A DNA stretch of 64,000 nt from JAILLW01 sp045640525 (GTDB lineage Bacteria > Bacillota > Clostridia > Lachnospirales > Lachnospiraceae). The translations under genes and the position numbers were made by a program. Of the stretch, positions 1 through 7,336 are shown piece by piece. The DNA is taken from positions 13,078-77,077 of the forward strand of contig JAZUFE010000027.1 in assembly GCA_045640525.1 (NCBI GenBank). Reading direction: 5' to 3'. The stretch's first letter is position 1; each line of letters begins with the position of its first letter. Below the pieces are notes generated by a model that worked only from the letters and a program-made list of their open reading frames with translations, made no database searches and was not told where the DNA came from.

Positions 1-1059
1 TGCCTGTGCAGTTGCCTGAGGTGCAGCCTGTGCAGCTGCCTGAGCTGCTGCCTGCTCTTGATCTGCCATTGCGAAAAGGCTCTGGGCATTCATTCCGCCG
101 GCCATATTAGCCATATTCATACCTGCGAATGCCATCATAGGTCCTGCTGATTCGTTTGCTGCTGCTGACTTCATAGCTTCTGCCTGTGCAGCTGCAATTG
201 TAGCTGCCGCCATCGGTTTGCTACGCAATACGGCATTCTTCTGAAGTTCCTTAATCATTGCCTCGTCTTCTTCGGAAGCCTTCATTGTATTAACACCGAA
301 TGCTACAATCTGAATACCGCGAAGTCCGCCCCATTTTTCAGACAAAACATCATTCAATGCATCTGCCAATTCCTGTGTATGTCCCGGAACTGCAGAATAT
401 CTGATGCCCATCTCACTGATTTTGGCGAACGCAGGCTGCAACGCTGTCAGCAATTCGCTCTTAAGCTGACTGTCAATCTGAGTTCTGTCATATGATTCCG
501 TTACATTACCGCAAACATTGGTGTAGAACAGAATGGGATCTGTAATCTTATATGAATATTCACCGTTACATCTGATTGAAATATCAATATCAAGTCCTAT
601 ATTGTTATCAACAACTCGGAAAGGAACCGGATTGGCTGTTCCGTACTTATTTCCCATAATTTCCTTTGTGTTGAAATAATACACTCTCTGATCATGAGCT
701 GTATCACCACCATATGTAATACGTTTGCCCATAGTCTTGAAAGAATTCAAAATACTCTGACCAAGACTTCCCGAAAAGATAGAAGGCTCTGTTGATGTAT
801 CATATGTAAACACACCTGGTTCGGCACATAATTCAACAACCTTACCGTCATCAACGATAATCATACACTGACCTTCGTTAATGGCAATTGCAGAACCATT
901 TGAAATGATATTGTCCTTACCCTTATTATTGCCGCCGGTTCTCTTCTGTCCCTTGGTTACCAAAATATCGGCATCCAACGAATCACAGTAAAAATACTCT
1001 TTCCATTGATCGGAAATCACTCCGCCAACGGCACTGGTTAATGCTTTAATCAAACCCAT
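1..1059 (-). CDS. SPFH-domain (YdjI/virion-core-like) protein, C-terminus off window
   Basis: The frame is open from an ATG at 1059 to the window edge (353 codons), so the C-terminus is missing. AGGAGGG lies just upstream of the ATG. The N-terminus (MGLIKALTSAVGG) and the body with GQCMIIVDDGKV and a band-7-like central part resemble the YdjI-type SPFH family, which scaffolds membrane or envelope complexes. That assignment rests on family resemblance only. The last ~100 residues are rich in Ala, Met and Gln with repeated AAAQA runs, typical of the oligomerising tail. There is no signal peptide. It stands divergently from the GH9 gene and has its own strong promoter. The actual role is unknown. 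Confidence 0.75.
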   Translation of the reverse strand, partial: MGLIKALTSAVGGVISDQWKEYFYCDSLDADILVTKGQKRTGGNNKGKDNIISNGSAIAINEGQCMIIVDDGKVVELCAEPGVFTYDTSTEPSIFSGSLGQSILNSFKTMGKRITYGGDTAHDQRVYYFNTKEIMGNKYGTANPVPFRVVDNNIGLDIDISIRCNGEYSYKITDPILFYTNVCGNVTESYDRTQIDSQLKSELLTALQPAFAKISEMGIRYSAVPGHTQELADALNDVLSEKWGGLRGIQIVAFGVNTMKASEEDEAMIKELQKNAVLRSKPMAAATIAAAQAEAMKSAAANESAGPMMAFAGMNMANMAGGMNAQSLFAMADQEQAAAQAAAQAAPQATAQA

Positions 1060-1105
1060 TGTTAATCCCTCCTAAACTGTAATAACGTCAAAACGCTTGT
1101 CCTAC

Positions 1106-1134
1106 ATTATAGCAAAATTATCTTTTGGTGTCTA
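1106..1134 (-). promoter_or_regulatory. sigma-A-type promoter of the SPFH gene
   Basis: On the - strand TAGACA (1134-1129), a 17-nt spacer and a perfect TATAAT (1111-1106) lie about 47 nt before the ATG at 1059. Confidence 0.75.
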
Positions 1135-1222
1135 TGAGGATTGAATCAAAAATGCTATCATATAAGGGTGAGTGGAGAAGGTTCAGTGAGATATTCACGT
1201 ACTAAATTATGGGAGAATAAGT

Positions 1223-2851
1223 ATGATTTACACTAATCAAACAGGCTATCTTCCCAATTCGAAGAAGATAGCAATTTCTACGGTTCCGTGCAATTTTCAA
1301 ATTATTGATTTTCAAACACAGGAATCCGTCTTCGACGGAAGCGTATCGGATGCACTCGAAGACTCAAGCGCCGGCGAAAAGGTATATCGAATCGATTTTA
1401 CCGACGTAAATACTTCCGGTAAGTACTATATACTGGCCGGGAACGGTGACAAATCTCACCCGTTTGTCATTTCCGAAAACGTATACGACCAATTACTTAC
1501 CGATGTATCACGTTGCCTATATTATCAACGTTGCGGTTGCGGTCTTTTAGAAACTCATGCGGGAATTTACAAGCGTCCCGTATGTCACACCGAACCGGCT
1601 ATTATGCTCGAAGATTACCTTTCGCACAATTCGGAGGCAAAGAAATATGATATGACCGGAGGCTGGCACGATGCAGGAGACTTCGGCAGATACGTTTCGG
1701 CCGGTGCGGTTGCGGTAGGTCATATTCTGTACGCCTATGACCTGTTTCCCGAAAGTTTTGATTATAATATGAATATTCCGGAATCCGGAAACGGCATTCC
1801 CGATATTCTTAACGAATGCGCATATGAATTACGGTGGATGCTAAAAATGCAAGCTCCGGACGGAGGTGTTTATCACAAACTTACTGCCTTTACGCATGCC
1901 GACTTTATCATGCCCGAAGATGATCATGATCAATTTATCATATATCCCATATCTTCGTTTTCAACAGCCGACTTCGTAGCTGTAATGGCATTGGCATCCC
2001 GCGTATATCAAAAGTTTCTGCCGGATTTTGCAGCTTCATGTCTTGGGGCCGCTTGTCGTGGAGCCAAATGGCTTTCAACCAATCCGTATGTAGGTTTCAC
2101 CAATCCTGCAGGATGCAATACCGGTGAATACGGAGATGATTCCGATATTGATGAACGTCTTTGGGCGGTTTCGGAAATGCTTAGAGTAGACCCGCAGAAT
2201 CGTACCAAATATCTGGCAATACTCGATGAGTTGCTTAAAGATGAAAATTCTCTTACCGATTTTGGTTGGACGGACGTTTCGGGTTTGGCCGCATTGTCCA
2301 TGCTTACCGACCCTTCACATGCGGTAGGTATGTTTGAAACCGCCATCAAGAAAAAAGTAATGCTCGAAAGTTCGTCATTGCTCGAACTTCTGAGAAATTC
2401 CGGCTATTGTCTCGGAATGAAACCCGATGATTTCGTATGGGGTTCAAACATGGTGGTTGCCAACCGTTCCATCCTGTTTATATTGACTTCACTTATTATA
2501 GACGGCGAGTCCAAAGCCAAATACATCAGTGCCGCGCAGGAACATCTGCACTACCTGCTTGGAAGAAATCCTCTTGATATCAGTTATATCACAGGCTACG
2601 GTGAGAATGCATTTTCACACCCACACAACCGTGTGACCGATCAGGACGGAATCGACGCCCCCATGCCCGGCTGGGTATCCGGCGGCCCTTTCAAATCACC
2701 CTGTGATCCTGCTGCCATAGCTGCAATTCCAAAAGGAACAGCTCCTATGAAATGCTACGTTGATGATGTCGGAAGTTACTCAACCAACGAGATAACCATC
2801 TACTGGAATTCGCCTTTGATTTTCATATTGGCATTTTTGAAAAGCTTATAA
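1223..2851 (+). CDS. glycoside hydrolase family 9 enzyme (intracellular cellodextrinase/glucanase)
   Basis: 542 aa. Residues ~1-85 form the Ig-like CelD_N domain that precedes many GH9 domains (start IYTNQTGYLP). Residues ~90-540 are the (alpha/alpha)6 GH9 catalytic domain. The motif GGWHDAGDFGRY supplies D150 and D153 (catalytic base region), HPHNR lies near residue 470, and the C-terminal TNEI motif supplies E523 as the likely catalytic acid. No signal peptide, dockerin or carbohydrate-binding module is seen, so it probably acts in the cytoplasm on imported cellodextrins or other short beta-glucans. The substrate cannot be told from sequence. It is monocistronic, divergent from the SPFH gene and closed by a strong hairpin. 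Confidence 0.9.
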   Translation: MIYTNQTGYLPNSKKIAISTVPCNFQIIDFQTQESVFDGSVSDALEDSSAGEKVYRIDFTDVNTSGKYYILAGNGDKSHPFVISENVYDQLLTDVSRCLYYQRCGCGLLETHAGIYKRPVCHTEPAIMLEDYLSHNSEAKKYDMTGGWHDAGDFGRYVSAGAVAVGHILYAYDLFPESFDYNMNIPESGNGIPDILNECAYELRWMLKMQAPDGGVYHKLTAFTHADFIMPEDDHDQFIIYPISSFSTADFVAVMALASRVYQKFLPDFAASCLGAACRGAKWLSTNPYVGFTNPAGCNTGEYGDDSDIDERLWAVSEMLRVDPQNRTKYLAILDELLKDENSLTDFGWTDVSGLAALSMLTDPSHAVGMFETAIKKKVMLESSSLLELLRNSGYCLGMKPDDFVWGSNMVVANRSILFILTSLIIDGESKAKYISAAQEHLHYLLGRNPLDISYITGYGENAFSHPHNRVTDQDGIDAPMPGWVSGGPFKSPCDPAAIAAIPKGTAPMKCYVDDVGSYSTNEITIYWNSPLIFILAFLKSL

Positions 2852-2856
2852 TAAGG

Positions 2857-2885
2857 TACCCCCGAATATCTGTATTCGGGGGTAT
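2857..2885 (+). terminator. terminator after the GH9 gene
   Basis: A 12-bp perfect stem (2857-2868 with 2873-2884) with loop TCTG, five G-C pairs and a T-rich tail. It lies between convergent genes and may also serve the DUF1836 gene on the - strand. Confidence 0.85.
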
Positions 2886-2889
2886 CATT

Positions 2890-3561
2890 TTATCTTACAT
2901 CTTTACTTTTGTTTTCTTTGGTTTTATCTTCCGACTTTTTCTTCTTATCGTCGCCTTTTTCTTTAGGCTGATACGCCAGGCCATACTCATCAAGAAGTTT
3001 TTCTATCAGCAATTTCTTGGCATAAACATCATACCCAAGCATAAAAATAAAAGAAAACATCTGAAGCAATTCTCGATCCTTTTGAGGAACGTTAGCAAAT
3101 GTTTGCAACGCTCTGTCGAATTTTTGCGCAACATCCTTCTTAAGCTCTTCATTTCTTTCTTCTTCCATGCTAAACACTTCATCGTATATGGTACAAAGAT
3201 TAATGTCGGAATCCGACCCGAAATATCTGTCGGATAACGGATTTAGCATGGTCTGTATATCCTGTATGGACAAAAGCCCCTTACTGTAAAATATGAATAT
3301 AAGAAGCACTATATGCTCTTTGGTATATTTCTTCTTTTCCGGCGGAGGCAACAAATCATTCTTGGCATAATTATTTATCATTGTCTTGGTAAGTATCTTG
3401 TCCTCGGGATTTCGCAACGCACTTTTAAGCTTCTTATCCATAAGACTCGTCACCTGATCCATATACAAATCTATATTCGGAAGATCTTCTGTTTTTACAT
3501 TTTTAATTCTGTCAAAGCTTCCCAAAATACTGTTTAGCAAATCGTCAGTATCAAGAGTCAT
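2890..3561 (-). CDS. DUF1836 domain protein
   Basis: 223 aa with GAGGAGGG upstream of the ATG. Residues ~20-190 match the DUF1836 pattern known from Clostridia: LTKTMINNYAKNDLLPPP followed by a helical block with KKYTKEHIVLLIFIF, which resembles a MerR-like helix-turn-helix. The C-terminus is a lysine/glutamate-rich tail of about 25 residues. Probable transcription regulator; its target is not shown by context. It is monocistronic, downstream of the flavoprotein gene on the same strand with a 57-nt gap. Confidence 0.75.
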   Translation of the reverse strand: MTLDTDDLLNSILGSFDRIKNVKTEDLPNIDLYMDQVTSLMDKKLKSALRNPEDKILTKTMINNYAKNDLLPPPEKKKYTKEHIVLLIFIFYSKGLLSIQDIQTMLNPLSDRYFGSDSDINLCTIYDEVFSMEEERNEELKKDVAQKFDRALQTFANVPQKDRELLQMFSFIFMLGYDVYAKKLLIEKLLDEYGLAYQPKEKGDDKKKKSEDKTKENKSKDVR

Positions 3562-3618
3562 TCTCTTCCCTCCTCACATTCCGAATAATATCAGTATAAC
3601 ACCATTTTGTCTTGAAAA

Positions 3619-4881
3619 CTATCGCAACATTCCCGCTATTGCGCCGGTACTCCATGCCAGCTGAAGATTGTAACCGCCGCACCTGCCGTGTATATCGAGC
3701 ATTTCTCCGCAAAGATATACACCGGGTTTAACTTTACTTTCCATGGTGTCCTTAACCTCTTCGAGGACAACTCCCCCAAGAGCAATCTGACTATCTTCAA
3801 ACGAATTGGTATCGGTCACCAAAATGCGCCATCCCTTTATCATGTCTGTCAATTTCTCAAGTTGCGAAAGCGGTATATCTTTATACCGACATGTATAACC
3901 GATATTGCATAACTTCAAGAACAAATCTCCGATTTTCTTGGGAAGTATTCCCACCAAAAATTCCGAGGACTGCCTTTGCGGATGCTCTTCCACCCTTCTT
4001 TTGAGTATATCAAGAACATCCTTCTTCTTGATATTTGGCATAACATCAACCACAACATTGACATCTTCAAATTTGCAATCAGCAGATTTAATCGGCAGAT
4101 AATTGGAAAGATTCATTATCACAATTCCCGAAATTCCGTATGCTGTCAATTGCAATTCGCCACTTTCCGAAACTATCTTTCGGTTCCCGACATACAATGT
4201 ACATTCGGCACCGATTCTCGTTCCCGCTATTGATTTGAAGTAATCTTCGTCACTTTTTAACTGAACCAGCCCCGGCCTTGGTGTGGCAACTTTATGTCCC
4301 AACTCTCTTGCCAGCTTATATCCCGAACCGTCCGCACCAAGTTTTGGCTGAGCTTTAGAACCATTGGCCAGAATTACCCTGTCGGCCTTGTATTCGAAAA
4401 CAGTATTATCCTCGGTATGTCTTGCCGACACAACAAATCCGGTATTTTTATCTCCTGTAATCTTATTGGCATGCTGTGATGTAACAACTTTGATTCCTAA
4501 ATCTTCGATTTCAAATCTAAGTACATCCAAAACGGCTGTTGCCTGATCCGAATATGGATATATCAATCCCTGTCGACTTCTTGTCACCAAGCCCAACTTT
4601 TCGAAAAAGGAAATTGTATCGGCATAGCCGAATTGCTCAAAAACTCTTCTAAGCCATACCTCAGTTTTTTCGAAAGACTTATCATCCTTAAGCAAATACT
4701 GTTCCCACGGATTGTTGAGCAATGCTTCATTGGTCAAATTGCATCTTCCGTTTCCTGTTGCAAGAAGTTTCTTCCCAATCCTGTCCTTATGTTCCAGCAA
4801 TGTAACCTGATGACCTGCACCGGCTGCCCAAATCGCAGCTGTCATTCCCGATGCACCGCCTCCGCAAACCACTACTTTCAT
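3619..4881 (-). CDS. HI0933/BaiN-type flavoprotein (NAD(P)/FAD-dependent oxidoreductase)
   Basis: 420 aa from the ATG at 4881, chosen because GGAGA precedes it and the dinucleotide-binding motif CGGGASG follows at once; a longer frame to 4917 adds an unlikely leader. Also visible are GNGRCNLTN near residue 45 and the C-terminal family signature GRCGGYNLQLAWSTG. These place it in the HI0933-like flavoproteins, FAD-bound proteins of largely unknown substrate; one gut relative (BaiN) has been linked to bile-acid dehydroxylation, which is not evidence for that role here. Convergence and spacing show no pathway partner. Confidence 0.85.
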   Translation of the reverse strand: MKVVVCGGGASGMTAAIWAAGAGHQVTLLEHKDRIGKKLLATGNGRCNLTNEALLNNPWEQYLLKDDKSFEKTEVWLRRVFEQFGYADTISFFEKLGLVTRSRQGLIYPYSDQATAVLDVLRFEIEDLGIKVVTSQHANKITGDKNTGFVVSARHTEDNTVFEYKADRVILANGSKAQPKLGADGSGYKLARELGHKVATPRPGLVQLKSDEDYFKSIAGTRIGAECTLYVGNRKIVSESGELQLTAYGISGIVIMNLSNYLPIKSADCKFEDVNVVVDVMPNIKKKDVLDILKRRVEEHPQRQSSEFLVGILPKKIGDLFLKLCNIGYTCRYKDIPLSQLEKLTDMIKGWRILVTDTNSFEDSQIALGGVVLEEVKDTMESKVKPGVYLCGEMLDIHGRCGGYNLQLAWSTGAIAGMLR

Positions 4882-4983
4882 ACCGTCTCCAATCAAAAAT
4901 ATGGCTGTTTGAGCCATTTGCCACTCAATACAGTATAAAAAAAAGAGCCCCCTTTTTCAACCACATTCGCACGTTAAAATTTC

Positions 4984-5012
4984 TTTACTTTAAAACTTTA
5001 TCGTGCTAAAAT
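4984..5012 (+). promoter_or_regulatory. promoter of yerC
   Basis: TTTACT (4984-4989), 17-nt spacer, TAAAAT (5007-5012), 23 nt before the chosen ATG at 5036. Confidence 0.55.
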
Positions 5013-5035
5013 CTTATCAATGTGAGGTATATGCC

Positions 5036-5329
5036 ATGAACAATAAAATAAGAACCGATGCGGTTGATCATCTGTTTGATGCAATACTTACTTTAGAAAA
5101 CAAAGAAGAATGCTACAGGTTTTTTGAAGACTTGTGCACCATTAATGAAATACTCAGTCTGGCGCAAAGATATGAAGTTGCCGCCATGTTATCCGGCAAG
5201 CACACCTATTTGGAAATTGCCGAAAAGACCGGTGCTTCCACAGCAACAATAAGCCGTGTTAACCGTTCTCTGATATATGGTAATGATGGGTACGAAATGG
5301 TATTTGACAGATTATCAAAAAAGCAGTAA
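5036..5329 (+). CDS. yerC: YerC/YecD family TrpR-related protein
   Basis: 97 aa. The start at 5036 is preceded by TGAGGT, and the promoter predicted at 4984-5012 would put transcription initiation downstream of the longer frame's start at 5003. The TrpR-like fold is evident from SLAQRYEVAAMLSGKHTYLE followed by a helix-turn-helix (IAEKTGASTATISRVNRSL). The family is a small DNA-binding protein of unknown regulon; nothing nearby points to tryptophan genes. Monocistronic, closed by a hairpin. Confidence 0.88.
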   Translation: MNNKIRTDAVDHLFDAILTLENKEECYRFFEDLCTINEILSLAQRYEVAAMLSGKHTYLEIAEKTGASTATISRVNRSLIYGNDGYEMVFDRLSKKQ

Positions 5330-5334
5330 AGAAA

Positions 5335-5366
5335 ACGCTGTAAGCATTGCTTACAGCGTCTTTTTA
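5335..5366 (+). terminator. bidirectional terminator between yerC and the M23-like gene
   Basis: Perfect 10-bp stem CGCTGTAAGC/GCTTACAGCG (5336-5345, 5349-5358), loop ATT, T-run on the + strand and a T-rich run on the - strand. Confidence 0.9.
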
Positions 5367-6086
5367 ACCATCAATCTGAATTACATCTTTAGGATCGATA
5401 TACTCCTCATTCAACATGATCTGATATCCGAAATCGGTATTGTTTCCCGATACCGAGAAGAGTATGTATCCTTTTCCGAGCTCTTCACCGGATTTAACCA
5501 ATACTTCTCCGGAATTTCTGTAAATCGACTTATAGCCGTTACCATGGTCAATTATGATTCTGTTGCCGTATTCGGCATCTTCTTCTATGCTGAGTACGGT
5601 TCCTGTTCCGGCAGATATGATATTCACCCCGGAAGATGCCGTTAATTTGGCAATCGGGTGTCCGTCCATTTCCGAATAGTCTATTGTTGTTGTTCCTCCG
5701 CTTAAAGGAAAGCCCTTGGGAATGGCGTTTTCTGTCTCCTCCTGGGATAATGCATCTTCTGTTGCCGTCTTCTTGGATACTGTATCACTAAGTACCGTTA
5801 CCTTGGCCGTAAGGGTATCATTTTCTACAGATAATGATTCGTTTTCATCAGTCAAATCATTAACCATTGCCATCTGCTCAACCAAATCCGATTTAAGTTT
5901 ATTCATTGTAATCGAATCATAAATCAGCTTACAGATGCAAAAAGCAAACAGGGCAAAAAATGCAATCAAAATTGCCTCGCATAATGTGGTGCCGAGAGTA
6001 TGTGAAGTAATGACGCCTTCTTCATGCTCTCGTATAAGCATGACAGCATATTTACTATGCTTTTTCTTCGTTGTTGTCTCTTCCAT
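5364..6086 (-). CDS. membrane-anchored coiled-coil protein with degenerate M23 (LytM) domain
   Basis: 240 aa from the ATG at 6086, which has GGAGGACTT in front; the longer frame to 6113 lacks such a site. Order: cytoplasmic N-terminus, one membrane span at ~36-57, coiled coil at ~60-105, LytM-like beta domain at ~135-236 (HGNGYKSIYRNSGEVLVKSG is clear family sequence). The zinc ligands of active M23 enzymes are not preserved: the Asp of HxxxD appears as Lys (H143..K147), and the C-terminal HxH position reads YQI. It is therefore probably a non-catalytic regulator or scaffold of cell-wall hydrolysis, like EnvC/NlpD-type proteins. That role is inference. Confidence 0.75.
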   Translation of the reverse strand: MEETTTKKKHSKYAVMLIREHEEGVITSHTLGTTLCEAILIAFFALFAFCICKLIYDSITMNKLKSDLVEQMAMVNDLTDENESLSVENDTLTAKVTVLSDTVSKKTATEDALSQEETENAIPKGFPLSGGTTTIDYSEMDGHPIAKLTASSGVNIISAGTGTVLSIEEDAEYGNRIIIDHGNGYKSIYRNSGEVLVKSGEELGKGYILFSVSGNNTDFGYQIMLNEEYIDPKDVIQIDG

Positions 6087-6183
6087 AAGTCCTCCAATAA
6101 CCTGAATTTTCATCGGTCAAAACGATTTGTAACAAATTCTTAACAATTCTATCACAAGCCTTGCGAAAAGGCAAATTTCTCAC

Positions 6184-6212
6184 TTTACAATTGATATTTG
6201 CTATGCTATTCT
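6184..6212 (+). promoter_or_regulatory. promoter of the cold-shock gene
   Basis: TTTACA (6184-6189), 17-nt spacer, TATTCT (6207-6212). Predicted transcription start is near 6219, leaving a leader of about 50 nt. Confidence 0.6.
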
Positions 6213-6219
6213 TTGATTA

Positions 6220-6260
6220 GTCGCAATTGTGCGACAAGTCAATTTTTTTATTTTTTTGGA
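6220..6260 (+). promoter_or_regulatory. structured 5' leader of the cold-shock mRNA
   Basis: A 6-bp stem-loop (GTCGCA / TGCGAC, loop ATTG, 6220-6235) would sit at the very 5' end of the transcript. It is followed by an almost unbroken U-tract (6242-6257) and the ribosome site GGAGG. Cold-shock mRNAs commonly carry regulatory leaders; the mechanism here is not known. Confidence 0.45.
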
Positions 6261-6270
6261 GGAAGTTCAG

Positions 6271-6471
6271 ATGAACAAGGGAACAGTAAAGTGGTTTAAC
6301 AACGAGAAGGGCTATGGCTTCATTTCAGATGAGAACGGAAACGATGTATTCGTTCACTTCTCAGGAATCAACTCAGATGGTTTCAAGTCTTTGGAAGAAG
6401 GCGCTGCAGTAGAATTTGAAGTTGTAAATGGCGAAAAAGGTCCTCAGGCTGTTAATGTAACTAAGCTTTAA
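6271..6471 (+). CDS. cold-shock protein, CspA family
   Basis: 66 aa, the usual size. Both RNA-binding motifs are intact: KGYGFI (RNP1-type) and DVFVHF (RNP2-type). The start at 6271 follows GGAGGAAG. It is a single-stranded nucleic-acid chaperone that melts secondary structure in mRNA. Monocistronic with its own promoter, structured leader and terminator. Confidence 0.97.
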   Translation: MNKGTVKWFNNEKGYGFISDENGNDVFVHFSGINSDGFKSLEEGAAVEFEVVNGEKGPQAVNVTKL

Positions 6472-6498
6472 TTAGAATATAAATAAAGTTTTGGATTA

Positions 6499-6528
6499 CA
6501 AAACCCACTGCATATGCAGTGGGTTTTA
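6499..6528 (+). terminator. bidirectional terminator between csp and hisA
   Basis: A near-perfect palindrome centred on CATATG with the stem ACCCACTGCAT and A/T-rich flanks on both sides, so it works for the convergent genes on both strands. Confidence 0.9.
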
Positions 6529-6547
6529 CCTTTATTATGACGCTCTT

Positions 6548-7321
6548 TTACTTTCCGTATGTATTAACCACATCTTCTATTTTTATCTTTCCGCCGAAAA
6601 TATCCAATGCACTTCCTATGGTGAAATCAATTTTCCCGCTTCCCAAATCATTCAGCATTTCGAGGTCTTCAAACGAATGTATTCCTCCGGCATACGTAAT
6701 CGGAATTTTACTTGTTGTCAGAATTGTTGCAACATTTGATTCTATTCCGTTGGCAAGTCCCTCAACATCCGTTGCATGTACCAAAAACTCGTCACAGGAC
6801 TCGGATAACTGCCAAAGCAGCTCCGAAGATAAAACAAATTCCGTAAACTTCTGCCATCTGTCGGTTACAATATAATACTTGTCATTTCTCTTTCGACAGC
6901 TCAAGTCCAATACCAAATGTTCACGACCCACTTCAGAAATCATCCTGTCCAAAGCCTTCTCATCAAGCTCACCGTTTTTGAAAACATAAGAGGTTACTAT
7001 CACATGGCTTGCGCCGGCATCCAAAAATTCGGTTGCGTTAAAGGGTGTAATTCCTCCGCCGACCTGCAGCACTCCCGGAGTTGTTCCAAGTGCCAGAAGC
7101 GCCTGGGCCTTGGTCTTTTCATAATATTCCGAATCCGTCGGATTAAGCAATATAACATGTCCGCCCTTCAATCCGAAATCGTGATACATTTGAGCATAAA
7201 ATCCGGCATCCTTGCATGCAACGAAATTTTCCGTTGCTCTATTGCCGGTATCGGCCAAAGACCCTCCGACAATTTGCTTAACTTCTCCGTTATGAATATC
7301 AATACATGGTCTGAATCTCAT
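6548..7321 (-). CDS. hisA: eukaryotic-type HisA (ProFAR isomerase)
   Basis: 257 aa TIM-barrel enzyme of histidine synthesis, predicted to isomerise ProFAR to PRFAR. The start FRPCIDIHNG carries the first catalytic Asp, and HATDVEGLANG carries the second. Several blocks are those of the yeast HIS6-like subfamily and not of ordinary bacterial HisA: VKQIVGGSL, GGHVILL, LQVGGGI, ASHVIVTSYVF, LDLSCRKR, TIGSALDIFGG. It lies 15 nt after fbp on the same strand, with no other his gene in the window. Confidence 0.9.
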   Translation of the reverse strand: MRFRPCIDIHNGEVKQIVGGSLADTGNRATENFVACKDAGFYAQMYHDFGLKGGHVILLNPTDSEYYEKTKAQALLALGTTPGVLQVGGGITPFNATEFLDAGASHVIVTSYVFKNGELDEKALDRMISEVGREHLVLDLSCRKRNDKYYIVTDRWQKFTEFVLSSELLWQLSESCDEFLVHATDVEGLANGIESNVATILTTSKIPITYAGGIHSFEDLEMLNDLGSGKIDFTIGSALDIFGGKIKIEDVVNTYGK

Positions 7322-7336
7322 TTCTATCCTTATCAG

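Noticed and set aside
2008..2349. 113-codon frame antisense to the GH9 gene
   Set aside because: It lies wholly inside a well-supported GH9 gene, has no ribosome site, and the composition follows from the sense strand. Many similar antisense frames elsewhere were dropped for the same reason.
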